From contig JARDYH010000001.1 in NCBI GenBank assembly GCA_029215795.1, positions 231,535,654 through 231,599,653 on the forward strand: a DNA stretch of 64,000 bases, read 5' to 3'. The notes beneath the pieces are model-generated. The model searched no databases and had not been told where the DNA came from. It saw only the letters and a list, made by a program, of their open reading frames with translations. The stretch's first letter is position 1; each line of letters starts with the position of its first letter. This DNA comes from Anniella stebbinsi. Its lineage: Eukaryota; Chordata; Lepidosauria; Squamata; Anniellidae. This document shows positions 21,716-34,370 of the stretch, piece by piece. The position numbers and the translations under genes are program-made.

Positions 21716-23735
21716 CGTACATGTAAGCCATGCTTCAAAGTCCTTGCAAAGTCCTTCACATCAGTGTTCAATACAGAAGATATAGATACCTGTGCCTGAA
21801 CTGATGTTTTCAGGAAGGGAGTCTGAGGAACTGAGGTAAATAGTGGTGACAAAGGATGAAGTACTCAATCTTACTAACAAACTGAAAGCAAATAAATCAC
21901 CTGGCTCAGATGGTAGTTCTCAAAGAACCAAAATATGAAACTGCGGACCTTCCAACAAAAATAGGCAACATGTCCCTAAGCTCAGTCTTTGTACCGAGGA
22001 CTGGAAGATGGCCAATGTAACATCAATTTTAAAAAAGGAATCTGGGTGGGATCTGGGGAATTACGTTAGCTTAATGCCTGTTCTGGGTAAATTGGTTGAA
22101 AGCATTATTAAAGACAAAATTAGTAAGCATATAGAAGGACAAATCCTGATGAAAAAGAATCGCCAGTGCTTCTGCAAGGTAAGTCATGACTTGCTAATCT
22201 TTTAGAGTTCTTTGAGAGTGTCAATAAATTTGTAGACAGGGGTGATTTGGTGGACATTGTTTACATGGATTTCCAAAAAGCTTCTGACAAAGTCCCTCAC
22301 CAAAGGCTCCTCAGCAAACGTAGCCATCATGGAATAAGAGGAGAGGCCCTCTTATGGATTAGAAACTGGTCAAAGAACAGAGAACAGAGTGTAGGAATTA
22401 ATGGTAAATTCTCCCAATGGAGGGATGTAAACACTGGGGTCCCAGAGGGATCTGTATTGGGATCAATGTTTTTCAATTTGTTCATAAATGATCTGGAATT
22501 CGGAGTGAGCAGTGAGGTGGCAAAGTTTGCAGGTGACACCAAATTATTCAGGGGATTAAAACAAAAAGGGACTGCAAAGAGCTCCGAAAGGATCTCTCCA
22601 AATTCAGGGAATGGCATTAAAATGGTTCAATGAAAGCAAATATAAAGTGATGCACATTGGGGCAAAAAAAAATTCTAACTTCATGGATATACTGATGGGA
22701 TCTGAGCTAGTGGTGACTGACCAAGAAAGAGATCTTGGGGTTGTGGTGGACAGCTCAATGAAAATGTCGACCCAGAGTGCAGCAGTCATTAAAAAAGGCA
22801 AATTCCATGAGAATAAAACTTAGAATAAAGCTGCCAGTATCATACTGCCTTTATACAAATCGATGGTGCGACCACACTTAGAATACTGTGTACAGTTCTG
22901 GTCACTACAGCGAAAAAAAGATATTGTAGAGCTGGAAAAAGTGCAGAAAAGAGCAACAAAAATGATCAAGGGACTGGAGCAACTACCCAACAAGGAAAGG
23001 TTACAACAGCTGGGACAGTTCAGCTCAGAAAAGAGGAGACATAATAGAAGCCTACAAAATTATGCATGGTGTGGAGAAAGTGGATAGGGAGACATTGGCT
23101 CAATTCGGACAACACAATAAACAACTGGTGTGGGGGAAACAATCGTCAGTTGTTTTGACTATTGTGTCATCCGAATGCTGCCATAGTCAACTCAGCGCTG
23201 ATCCTCATCCACACCACAGTTGATTATTTATTACCATGTTGTGTGGGGAGTGCCCCCTAGGGTTAGGGTTAGTCAACCCACCATTGACTATCGTGTCGTC
23301 CGAATTGAGCCATTATCTCCCTCTCTCATAATACTAGAACCCAGGCTCATCTCATGAAACTGATTGGTGGGCGCTTCAGAACAGATAAAAGCAAGTGCTT
23401 CTTCACACAGCGCATAGCTAAACTATGGAATTCACTACCACAAGATGTAGTGATAGCCACCAATTTGGATGGCTTTAAAAGGGGGCAAGACAAATTCCTG
23501 GAGGATAAGGCTATTACTGGCTTCAAATCCTGATGGCTATATGCTAACTCCAGTATCACAGGCAGTACACCTATGTACTTCAGTTGCTGGGGAACATGGG
23601 TGGGAGGTGCTATTGCACTCATGTCCTGCTTGTTGGTTTCCCATGGGCAACTAGTTGGCTACTGTGTGAACAGAATGTTGGATTAGATTGGTATTGGTCT
23701 GATCCATCATGGTTCTTCTTATGTTCTTATTTGGT
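21716..23735 (+). mobile_element. CR1 LINE, degenerate, interrupted by a MITE
   Basis: Reverse transcriptase pieces in three frames. KSPGSDG lies near 21900; ANVTSILKKESGWDLGNYVS and LGKLVESIIKDKISKH at 22011-22140; VDIVYMDFQKASDKVPHQRL, GVPEGSVLGSMFFNLFINDL and FAGDTKLF (degenerate FADD box) at 22250-22560. The C-terminal part is VRPHLEYCVQFWS and LEKVQKRATKMIKGLEQLP (22863-23030). The 3' part resumes after an inserted hairpin at 23097-23311 and ends with the GTTCTTATG-rich tail near 23730. Stops and frameshifts make it inactive. Confidence 0.92.
23097..23311. mobile_element. PIF/Harbinger-like MITE inserted in CR1, 3-bp TSD
   Basis: Terminal inverted repeats GGCTCAATTCGGACAACACA and (right end reversed) GGCTCAATTCGGACGACACG are nearly identical. 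ATT flanks both ends (23094-23096 and 23312-23314), and removing one copy with the element restores continuous CR1 sequence. 215 bases, no ORF. The superfamily is inferred from the 3-bp TSD and GG-start termini. Confidence 0.88.
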
Positions 23736-24489
23736 TGGGTCAGTGCTTAGCTGTTCTCATTTAGAGATACCGGACAAAGCAATGTTGAACAACACTAGGA
23801 AAGAGGATAAGTCTGCTAGAGTCAGCAGGCACTGGAATCACTAGGGGCAGATTTGGCATTAACTGCCATTCTTTGGAGACAACATTGCACTGGGGGCAAA
23901 AACACTGTAGTGGGGGCATTGCACTGGAGGATAATTACACTGACACATAGGGTGTCATTTCAGGAATTCCTGACATATGCAATCTATCATTTATATATGT
24001 CCTGCTTTTCATGATGTGTGTTTCAGTAGTATTTAATGGTACTGAATAGAAATAAACTTTAGCCATCTTCCTATTATCTATGACTTGTCAAATATTATAA
24101 ACAGCAAGAGTAATCTGCATAATTGTCTATGGAGATTTCAGGAAGTTTTTTGTTTAGCTAGCACTGTAAGTAGGCACAAAGTGCTTGCTTCAGCTAAGAA
24201 TGTCATTTTCAAACCAAGTCTACTTTCTGTCAAGTCTTTTAACCTTGAGAAGTTTTTGAAGTTGGACTGCAGACAGTGTCAGGGTTTTAGTAATGTAAAA
24301 ATAGGAGCATGTGTGTACTTTTAAGCATAAGCCACTTAGCATTAAAATTTCAATTTTTTCTCCCACCTCCAGGAACAAAAGCGTAGAACATATGAAGACA
24401 CACAAGACAAACATACTGAATAGTGCTAGCAATCATAGTTGGGTTTTTTTAAGTAGACATAGAACATTTTAAATGCTTTATCTTCCAGA
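23736..24489. other. Unclassified AT-rich sequence
   Basis: No supported exon, repeat family or regulatory signal. Confidence 0.45.
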
Positions 24490-24494
24490 ATGAC

Positions 24495-24610
24495 AGTGGG
24501 CACATTTGCTAACCTATGATGGGTAAAGCGAGCCACGTACCGTGGGTTGCTTTGCATGGTTTGTGCACCCAACAGAGAATTGGGTGCACCATCCACAATG
24601 CATAGTTTGT
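24495..24610. mobile_element. Fragment of the GGGC-terminus MITE family
   Basis: Begins AGT/GGGCACATTTGCTAACCTAT, close to the family terminus, and contains a small hairpin GTGCACCCA/TGGGTGCAC (24558-24593). No matching right end was found. Confidence 0.4.
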
Positions 24611-25136
24611 TCTCCCTCCTTCCCACTCGGTCCTCCAACCTGTCTTGTCTGACGCCTTGCCCCTGTCCCTACTTCAACCATGATCCCAGTCGGAGCATTT
24701 TTATTCTATTTTAAAAACTTGTAATTCGCACTTGCGCAACTGTGGGTATTAAAAATATAGGGGCTTGCCTTGGCTTCTCCTTTGTATGTCAAACATATGA
24801 GGGAACAGTCAAGTCTACACTATAGGAAGGATGTTTTGACATTGCTGTGAACCTTGGGGGTGACCTGCCAGGAATTCCACTTGCTTGAGTCGCTAGTTGC
24901 ACAGGGGTCAAAGGAGATGTCAAAACTGGCCATGGCTAGTGGAAACGAGGGGGGGGGGGGAAACGAATGGATCTGCTTGAAATAAATCTCTCCTTGTCAT
25001 AGGGTTTTCTGCTGCTATTTCTGAATGACTCACTGTCTGATGTCCTTTTCCCACGATGAGTTGGCATGTCCAGGTTTGGATGACATTTCAATCCATTGTG
25101 GATAAAACAATCCATAGAACAGATAATGGGTTATTA

Positions 25137-25218
25137 GGTTGGGTTTTCACAACACGCTAACCTGCCATGGGCTGTTCAAGTAAACAAGCGTGGGTTAGTG
25201 TGTTGTGCGATTGCAGTC
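25137..25218. mobile_element. 82-base mini MITE (GTTTTCACAACACG termini)
   Basis: The left arm GGTTTTCACAACACGCTAAC and the right arm (reversed: AATCGCACAACACACTAACC) are separated by about 30 bases. It is an extreme internal deletion derivative of the hairpin MITE family; a related partial terminus (GTTTGGATGACAT) lies just left at 25074. Confidence 0.7.
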
Positions 25219-25221
25219 AAT

Positions 25222-28200
25222 AATACACTTACATATAGTGGCGACTGGTGCCCATTGGACTAGTGGGGTAGAGGACAGCACATTTAATTGAAGGAGGAGT
25301 CATGTGTAGGCACAGCCAATGGTAGGTGGAATCAGGAGTCATAATAAGCAAAGTAACATCAAGAGGCAAGTAATTTCAAAACCATGACTGCAAAGCAGAG
25401 AGCTGGTAGGTGGGGTGAGTTATCATAAAAACATTCTTTGAATCCATGTTTTCCTGCTTCAGCAGCCCATTGCACAGAAAAAGCAATATTTTGTGCAAAA
25501 ACACTGCAGTAAGGGTAATTAAAAAGGAAAAAAAATACATTTAAAAATTAGTGGTGGATCTAGGGGGTAGTAAAACATCGACAATAAAAATACCACCCTC
25601 TGTCTCACACACACACACACACTAAGACACAAAGCAAAGGAATACACTTGTTGGTTGCTGTTTATGTCCAGCCTCCTAACTTGATGTGCAAATTCCCTGG
25701 CTACACTGCACAGGGGGATTTTTAAGAAAATGCAAGCAGAAGTATGGTTAGGAGGAATCCTACAGAGCCGCTCCACTTGGTGACAGAAATCAGCACCATG
25801 AGTATATCTGTCAGCCAATCACAGTGAAACTCAGGGGAAGTGGTAATCCCAGATACCCTGCTAAGTTTTAGAGTAAGATTTTTTTAAAAGTTTGCTCGTG
25901 GATCCAAGCTGCGCATGCATGCAGGAGGCTTGCCAGGCAGGGGGAGTAAGAGGGAAGTGTGTACAAAGTAGCAGAAAAGAGCTAAAGCTAGTTGCAGATA
26001 AGAAAATTAGGGCCGTCTAAGGGAAAGTGTTCTGGCTGGGGTGGGGTGGGCTTTCTAGCAGGTGGGAGCAGATGAAAGATCCCTCACTGGCAAATTTACA
26101 TACACTGTGAGGAGGGGGATCCAAGTTAAGTGCATGTTGAGAATATAGTAGAGGAAAGATTGACAATTTATAATTTTAATATATTTAATATAATGTAGCA
26201 TAATTGGGGAGTATGCATTTTGGCACAGAAATTATGAAGGCTTTTCATAGGAGTTATTCTTTCTTACCTTTACCATTGTCTATGCATACATGATTGGGGG
26301 GAAAAACTATGTGGCTTTACCTCCTGACAGTAGCCGCCCTCCCCAGTCTTGTGCCATGTTCTTGGCAGCAATCAATGATTTGCTAGTTACTGAACCATTA
26401 TTTTTGAAAATCTCTTTTATTAATTACACTGGCAACAAGGTCTTAGGAGAGGTAAGCATGGCCATTAGGCAAGAGTAAGGGATTATTGTCCTTGAGACAG
26501 TTTTTTTTGAACATCTTGTTTTCCTTAGAATCACGGAGGATTCCTTGCTTTCCAAAATGAACAGCTTGTTCTGTTCTAGGGGTTCAGATAATATTATATG
26601 ATAGATCAGTACATAGCTTCTGTCTTTATTGTCTGGTAAAGATTTATAGAATTAAGCTACCATCCGTGAACACTCGCTTCTGAGCACGGAAAAGAAAATA
26701 TTCTCCATCTGACTGATGTTTATTTAGAGCTGCAAAAGACTATTTTGCTTCTGTGTTTGTGCGCACGCGCTTGCATGCACACATAGCAAGACAGAATGCC
26801 TAATGCAAAGCTCTGCTACGACAGGAACAGGAATCAAGTCATCTAAAAAGTAAAAACCTGGTTTGAGCAATCGTTGGGTTAAATACTTCTATTGCTAATT
26901 TAAGTTAGTTAAATTTACTCAGCAGAAAAGAAATGAAAATGTACAGAATACAGATCAACTATTTAGGACATATTTTGATTATAAATATATAGTGAATTTA
27001 TCTGTAATTTAAAGAGCAAAACCAAGGAAACCAAACTAATAATGCTAATGCATGTGCTAAGCATATAAGAGTTTACTTGAAGATATATGCTGCTTTTCTG
27101 TGACACAGCTATTCAGAGAATACATCTGTAGTAAATTCAGTGGCCAAAAGTGGGTACAATCACGTGAAAGTTAGTTGTGACTAAGGCTGCAATTCTAAAT
27201 ACATGTATTAGATAATAAAATACAAGTAAGCATGCAGAGGATCAGGTTGCCCATCTCAGTGAAATCAATGGAATGCAACCAGTCCTTATATCGCTAGAAA
27301 TGAAACACTGAAAACAAGCATTTGTCTGTGAGGTTTCCTCTCACTGTTTTCAAAGGGATTTCCTTGCAACTAACTTTTGTTCTGTTTGTTTAATACAAAT
27401 ATTTTGTTGTATTTTTGCATAGTAAACTAAGGGGAGATCCATGCATTACCAAGAGGTATGAGCACCACTTCCCCTACTGGAGTAGCATGGGAAGAAGACG
27501 CAACAAAGCTGTCCCCACAGTGCTGTATCAGTCAGCAATATATGAACATAAAATGACATGGATCCATTAGCTATATATTTTAAGGCAGGAAACAGAGATC
27601 AAATAAATACCAATTAAATTGATTTTGGCTATGATAACAGCCTTTCTACACATTGTTTTCTTCACAGGCCATTAAACTAAATACATGGACTCTCCCTTCT
27701 CTACAATATCCTACCTAGTATAAAATCTGAACATAAAAAAGTCATTTTTACTTACATGCTTAAAATAAAATCACCAATCAACTGGATACACATACAGAGA
27801 CTGAATCTGATCAGCCACTGTAACACTAACATCTATTTTACAATCCTCATAAACATTTCTCAGTTTTGAAATATGCAATATAAAAACTAATTTTAAAAGA
27901 TTGCAGTCATGCAGAAAGAACACAAACAATTAAATAGTATTAAATTAAATTAAATGGTCTTGCTTTGCACAAGGAGCACTAATAGTGCAGAGAAATAATA
28001 AGTCATTCAGATTGAGCTTCTGTGCAAGAATGTGTCAAAAATATAGTGGGATAACAAATTAAACCTGTAAATTATGCTTTTGTGCTAAAGTACTAAGTCA
28101 TGTGACCAAGCTATTTTTAGAGACATAGAATGTTTTCCCGAAGTGCTGTTCTTAAAAGTTGTTTACAGAAACATTCAGGAAATAATCAACAATTTCATGA

Positions 28201-30372
28201 AAAGTCTGCCATGAGAGAGTACTCTTAGCATAATTGGTACTATATTAACACAAAATTAACTATTTAGAACCTTGTTGAAGCTCTGTACTGTTGTAGGTGA
28301 GTTCATGCTATCTAGAAGCCTGATCATAAACATGCATACCAAAATAATTCATTGGGACTTCCTTCACATTAAGTATACCAGAGGCAGCAGTCACAAATGG
28401 TGCTCCTTCCCTCTCATGCCGGTTCTTCCCCTCTCCCATGAAAATTCTCCCTCCACTGGTTTTATGAATCAACCATGGTATATGAGCATGCTTAAACCAA
28501 TATCAACACTGAACCACAGTTAAATGTAGCTAACCATGGAAATAATTAATATAACACTACACCATGGTTAGTTTTGAAAAGCAAAGGAGAGGGGGATTTA
28601 TGTGGGAGAGGTAGCAAGGATTGAGGAGAAGGAAGCACAGGAGCCCACATCATGTTCTCAATGTTGTAGTTGTTGTTGTTTGGTTTTATGATTGTAAACT
28701 GCCCCGAGGGCATTTGCCAGTTGGACAGTGTATAAATCAAAGAAGTAAATAAAGTCCAATACGTGGTTAGAACAACAGGACTGTTATATCTGCACTAAGC
28801 AATCATGACAAAAACCTCAGTTTTCAATCAATAGATGTAATAGATATTGCAGTAGCATATATTGCATGTCATTTCCCAACTGAAGAGAGCATTACACAAT
28901 TCATTTCTCCACTCAAGCGTTAAGGTGAGGAGGAGGGAGTATAAGACCCACTGGCATTCTCTTTATCTTTCATATTCTATTCCAACACCCTACTTCCTGT
29001 TCAGCTTCCTGGAGTGACTCTATTTCCCTTGGAATATTTCAACTCATTGTGAGAAGACAATGCAAGTGCCTATTTCTACTCTCGCCCACCATACTCCTAC
29101 AGAAGCTTTCAGAGAAATCTAGAGTTGATATAAGCAACCTATCCAAGAGCTTCCATCAGATCTGTACATAATGTCTTCACAATAACAAGAGCAGCCAACG
29201 CTGGTCCAGATGATCACACCATTTTTAAGAAGAAAAGATACTGTGTTTCAAACTCACCGTATTAGTTCTTGTCCACCGTCAAGGCCAAGTTTCCCTAGGT
29301 TTCAGAAAATTGCAGCAGAGATCTAGCAGATATTCTAACTACTGAACTCTACTAAGAGCAGGCTGGCTGACCTTCTGCTAGCATAAGGACCATGCTTTTT
29401 TCTTTTTTTCTTTTCCTTTTCCCAGATAAGGATTAACTGCTAGCTAGCCATTGTTGAAGCAACAATAGCAGTTTGGCATTGTATACTCCCTCAAGCATAT
29501 TTTGGCTGCATTTCTCTTAGAATTGTGCTGCATTATCTCTGCTCCTCTAATCTGGTGAGTCCATTCTAGAAGACGATGGCCTTGATCTTTATATGGCCAA
29601 ACCTCACCTGCACCTCTGGTTCAGGGACTATTTGTGCCCTAAGCAGGACTTAGAAATGGGAGCTTTGTGCCAGCTCTACTGAAATGTATTTGGAGAAGCA
29701 ATACTGAAATCACTGGATCTATGAACTTAACCTATATTGATGAAAATGTTTTCTAACTGTTTGCTGCAATTACTCCCTATTTTCAAACAATACTTCCCTC
29801 ATACATAAAGAGTTTCAGTCAAGAGAATAATGTATAATGGTAACACATTTGGTGCATATTCATTACCAAGTCTGCTCATTACTCAAAGATAGATAAGAAA
29901 AAAAACACCTTCCCATTTTCTGAGAAATTATTCCATCTTTAGTGGTTTTTAACTTACACAAAAGGAGTTCTTGTGACAACCATTAAATCACTTTTAAAAA
30001 TATCACATTACATATCACATTGCAGTATTTTTAAGGAGTGATGAAATGCTGGGTTGATCAGGCACTGGGAAGGAGGATTTCCCGCCCCCCCAAATACTCT
30101 TCTCCAACTACAGTCCTTTCCAGTCCTAAAAATGATGTAGCTGACAAGCAAGAGATGCTCATGTCATTCATGATACAGTATCATCTGTGGCTCACTAAAC
30201 TGACTTTAAATTGTCCTACATAAAGCAAGGGTATTTCCTATTCACAAAGTCCTTAACATCAACTAATGCTCCAAGCAACAATACTTACCAAAGCATCTTT
30301 CATGTTATTAAAGAAGCTTTACTATATGATTCTTTGGGGGGGGGGAAAGTAAGACAACCTTTTAAAAATTAA
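25222..30372. other. Long unclassified stretch (upstream of MBD5 start)
   Basis: Mostly AT-rich without recognisable exons. Contains a (CA)n run at about 25602-25622 and a palindromic AAGTAAG-type repeat remnant near 27185-27295. Also present are a CCATGGT-rich hairpin remnant near 28460-28575 and a short LINE/SINE-like tail (AACTGCCCCGAGGGCATTTG) at 28690-28750. No conserved gene fragment was found. Confidence 0.4.
28460..28575. mobile_element. Remnant of CCATGGTTAG-type hairpin element
   Basis: The left segment AATCAACCATGGTATATGAG and the right segment CTACACCATGGTTAGTTTTG form an imperfect inverted repeat, with TAACCATGG inside. Related in style to the elements at 52466 and 55328. Confidence 0.4.
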
Positions 30373-30380
30373 AAAACAGG

Positions 30381-30720
30381 TAGGGTGACCAGATAAAATC
30401 CAGGTCAGGGCTCATGTAACTTTAACAGGGCTCATGTAACTTTAACAGTTGTAGAGAAAAGGGAATTTCAGCCAGTGTCATTTGTATGCAATTAGTTCCT
30501 GATGAAATTCCCTCTTCATCACAACAGTTAAAGTTGCAGGGGCCCTGCCTTCTTTTGTATATGGTCACTCTAGTATAGTGCATGCACCTTTAACTGTTGT
30601 GATGAAGAGGGAATTTCACCAGGAACTAACTGCATACAAATGATTCTGGCTGATATTCCCTTTTATCTGCAACTGTTAAAGTTACATGAGCCCTGACCTG
30701 GATTTTATCTGGTCACCCTA
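30381..30720. mobile_element. hAT-like palindromic MITE, complete, 8-bp TSD
   Basis: Termini TAGGGTGACCAGATAAAATC and its exact reverse complement at 30701-30720. The two halves are near-complete inverted copies throughout the 340 bases. Flanking octamers AAAACAGG (30373-30380) and CAAACAGG (30721-30728) match at 7 of 8, as expected for hAT. A 20-base segment (GGCTCATGTAACTTTAACAG) is tandemly duplicated in the left arm only. No ORF. A half copy lies at 43131-43308. Confidence 0.92.
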
Positions 30721-30804
30721 CAAACAGGTACGATGAAACATAACTTAGCAGAACTGTATGAACAATGAACAGCAAAGCCAATGTTTTTGAGTTGTTTTTA
30801 AGGC

Positions 30805-30950
30805 CACCATTCCTCCAAGCAGCTCAGGCCACATATTCCTCCTGCCATTTTATCCTCATGACAACTCTGTGAGAAATGTTGAGCAGAGGGATGGTAACTG
30901 GTCAAAGGCTATTCAGTGAGCTTCATAGTTAAGTGGGAATTCGGTTTAAG
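30805..30950 (-). mobile_element. Sauria-type SINE, minus orientation
   Basis: Reverse of the family's core. The segments CTCATGACAACTCTGTGAGA, GGTAACTGGTCAAAGGC and AGTGAGCTTCATAGTTAAGT mirror the copy at 51452. The tRNA head is missing or decayed. Confidence 0.75.
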
Positions 30951-31309
30951 CTCAACATTTTAAATTACACTACTCTGGTTCTCAGAGGAAAAATGCATTA
31001 AAGTGAAAGGCTAGCATAGTTTACTTATTGGTCTGGTTCGCATGCAAAAGTAACAGTTTTGTTTTTTTCCTTCAAAAAAAAAAAGGTTAATGGGATTGAG
31101 CCAGTGTACTAGTCCCATGACTCTATAATTCCCACTTGGCTCCTCCTACCAGTAGAAGTGGCTAAAGAAGCAGTTAAGCAGGATTGTTCTTGTTTACAAC
31201 TCTGAATTTTCGGGGGAGAGACAAGTGGTGGTACTAATATCCTTACATAAGACTGTTTCCTTTTAGACAACTTCAGGTATTTTCACAAGTGAAAAACCTA
31301 GTTGTGCAG

Positions 31310-31450
31310 CACGGCTGCAATCCTTTGCACACTTACCTGGGAGCAAACTGCACTGAACACAGTGTTCAGTTCCCACTGTTCCACTGTGGAACCTACTTCT
31401 GAGGAAACATGCATAGGAGTGCACTCTAAGAAAATTCACATTAAGTACCA
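31310..31450. repeat. Short palindromic repeat (TTACCTGGGAGCAAAC type)
   Basis: Contains the hairpin centre GAACACAGTGTTC and outer arms TGCAATCCTTTGCACACTTA and CATGCATAGGAGTGCACTC. Same nonautonomous family as 6345 and 43365. Confidence 0.55.
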
Positions 31451-31489
31451 AAAATCATATATGCGATATGTTAAAAAATACTTATCCCT

Positions 31490-34370
31490 GCACAGAAATA
31501 CCGGGGGATGAGCCTGGAAGTCCTATAGAGAGCATTTGGATTAAAATAAATGGGGCAAGGAATAAAAGGAACATGATAGTCAGAGTCTATTACCGACCAC
31601 TCAGTCAAGGAGAAGACAAGGATTAAACTTTTGAAAAGCAAATCGCTAGTGTTTCAATGAAGTGTGATGCAATAGTAATGAGGGACTTCAATTACCCCGA
31701 TATCTGTTGGGAGACAAATTCTGCCAAAAGTGGCCCCTCAAAGAAATTCCTGTCATATGTGGCTAATAACTTTCTCCTACAGAAAGTGGAGGAAGGAACT
31801 AGAAGGTCAGCTATTCTTGACTTAATACTGATCAATAGGGATGACTTAGTGGATAAAGTGGCAGTTATGGGAACTCTGGGGGAAAGTGACCACGTCGTAC
31901 TTGAGTTCTTGATTTTAAAGGAAGAAAAAGCTGAGTGTAGTCATACACATACTCTGGATTTTAGGTAAGCTGATTTTAATAAACTCAGAACAATGATAAG
32001 TAAGGTCCCATGGCAAGTGACCCTAACGAGAAAAGGAGTCCAAGATGGGAGGGAGTTTTTAAAAAAGGAAATTTTAAAGGCCCAATTACAAACAATTCCA
32101 ACAAGGAAAAAAGATAGAAGACAACATGAGAAACCAATGTGGCTCCACAAAAAGCTTAGAGATGACCTGAAAATAAAAAAGGATACATATAGGAAGTGGA
32201 AGGAAGGCCAAGCTACAAAAGAAAAGTACAAACAAGTAGCAAAGAAGTGCCGGAATGGTAACTGGAAGGCTAAAGCTGAGAAGGAACTGAGGCTAGCGAG
32301 GGATGCTAAAAGCAATAAAAAGGCTTTCTTCAGATATGTGAATAGTAAAAGACAGAGGAAAGAAATGGTGGTTCAGCTGCTTCATGAGGATGGCAAATTG
32401 GTTACAGATGACAAAGAAAAGGCCGAACTGCTCAATTCCTACTTTGGCTCAGTCTTCTCTCAAAAGCGGGTCTATGACCCCCCCTGGAATAAGTGAAGCT
32501 GAAGGGGCAGGATTGCAGTGTGAGATTGATAAACAAATGGTCAAGGAACACCTAATTTCTTTGAACGAGTTCAAATCTCCAGGGCCCGACGAACTGCATC
32601 CTAGAGTAATAAAGGAGCTGGCAGAAGAACTCTCAGAACCACTGTCTATGAACTTTGCGAAATCATGGAAGACGGGTGCAGTGCTGGATGACTGGAAGAT
32701 GGCTAATGTTGTCCCTATCTTCAGAAAGGACAAACAAGAGGAACCTGGGAACTACAGACCAGTCAATCTGACATCCATCCCTGGGAAAATTTTGGGGCAG
32801 ATTATAAAGAAGTCAATCTGTAAACACCTTGATGACTAGAAGCCAGCATGGATTTGTCAAGAACAAAACCTGTCAGACTAATCTGATCCCATTTTTTGAT
32901 TGGGTAACCTCCCTTGTGGACTGTGGGAATGCTGTGGATATGGTATATCTTGACTTCAGCAAAGCTTTTGACTAAGTGCCCCATGACATTCTGATTAACA
33001 AACTAGTGAAAAGTGGGCTATATGGAACAACTATTAGGTGGATCCACAGTTGGCTATAGAATTGGACTCAAAGAGTGCTTATCAATGGTACCTTCTCAAA
33101 CTGGGGGGAGGTAACAAGCGGGATGCCGCAGGGTTCTGTTCTGGGCCCAGTGCTCTTCAACATTTTTATTAATGATTTTAACGAGGAGGTGCAGAGAATG
33201 CTTATCAAATTTACAGTTGACACAAAATTGGGTGGGGTAGCTAATAACCAAAAAGAGGAGAGCATCCACTTAGGTCAAAAAAAGAGAGAGAAGTGGTTCT
33301 CGGAATGCTGAGATACTTTATTAATTCACGCCCAACACGTTTTGGCCTATATGGTTTTTTTAAAGGCCTTCTTCAGGGGACTGTAACATCAAAAATACAT
33401 TACATTAATATAACTGATAATATTACATATGGGCATAGTCCTTTTAAAGCAATATTCCATATTAATGTAATGTATTTTTGATGTTACAGCCACCTGAAGA
33501 ATGCCTTTAAAAACCCACATAGGCCGAAACGTGTTGGGCGTGAATTAATAAAGTATCTCAGCATTCCGAGAACCGCTTCTCTCTCCTTTTTTGGGATAGC
33601 TAATACCCTGGAAGACAGAAACAAACTTCAAAGTGATGTTGATAGGCTGGAGCACTGGTCTGAAAACAACAGAATGAAATTTAATAGGGATAAATGCCAA
33701 GTTCTACACCTAAGAAAAAGAAACAAAATGCACAGTTACATGATGAGGGATACTTGGCTCCCCAATACTACAAGCGAGAAGGATCTTGGAATTGTTGTAG
33801 ATCACTAGCTGAATATGAGCCAACAGTGTGATGTGGCTGCAAAAAAGCAAATGTTATTTTGGGATGCATTAACAGAAGTATAGCTTCCAAATCATGTGAG
33901 GTACTGCTTCTCCTCTATTTGGCACTGATTAGGCCTCATCTTGAGTATTGCGTCCAGTTCTGGGCACCACACTTAAAGAAGGATGCAGACAAGCTGGAGG
34001 GGGTTCCGAGGAGGGCAATGAGAATAATCAGAGTCTGGAAACAAAGCCCTGGGCATTAAACTGGGCATGTTTAATCTAAGAACAGAAGACTGAGGGGAGG
34101 CATGATAGCACTCTTAAAATACTTGAAAGGTTGTCACACAGAGTAGGGCCAGGATATCAGGAAAAACTTCCCGACTGTTAGAGCAGTACGACAATGGAAC
34201 CAATTACCTAGGGAGGTGGTGGGCTCTCCCACACTAGAGGCATTCAAGATGCAGCAGCCATCTGTCAGGTATGCTTTACGGGGGATTCCTGCATTGAGCA
34301 GTGGGTTGGACTCAATGGCTTTATAGGCCCCTTCCAACTCTACTATTCTATGATTCTATCATGTTAATAT
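31490..34370 (+). mobile_element. CR1 LINE, 5'-truncated, with endonuclease end and RT, interrupted by a hairpin element
   Basis: Endonuclease end: VMRDFNYPDICWE and GESDHVVLEF (31657-31960 frame). Linker: KPMWLHKKLRDDLKIKKDTY and LLNSYFGSVFS (31993-32496). Reverse transcriptase: EFKSPGPDELHPRVIKELAE, GNYRPVNLTSIPGKILGQII (32384-32839), LDFSKAFD then a stop, GMPQGSVLGPVLFNIFINDF and FTVDTKLGG in place of FADD (33075-33240). After the 33247-33596 insertion it resumes with LEHWSENNRMKFNRDKCQVL, IRPHLEYCVQFWAPHLKKDA and the CR1 3' end (GGCTTTATAGGCCCCTTCCA). Stops and shifts make it dead, but it is the most complete CR1 here. Confidence 0.95.
33247..33596. mobile_element. Long inverted-repeat transposon in CR1, 9-bp TSD (MULE-like?)
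   Basis: The arms GAGAGAAGTGGTTCTCGGAA and (reversed) GAGAGAAGCGGTTCTCGGAA continue through nearly the whole 350 bases. The two arms carry CCAACACGTTTTGGCCTATA and, in the opposite sense, AGGCCGAAACGTGTTGGGCG. TAGCTAATA flanks both sides (33238-33246, 33597-33605), and removing the insert restores CR1. The left arm has an extra segment of about 28 bases. A 9-bp TSD with long TIRs fits Mutator-like elements (inference). No ORF. Confidence 0.85.

Noticed and set aside
22863..23087. Short ORF with VRPHLEYCVQFWS as a host protein
   Set aside because: It is the standard CR1 C-terminal RT region.
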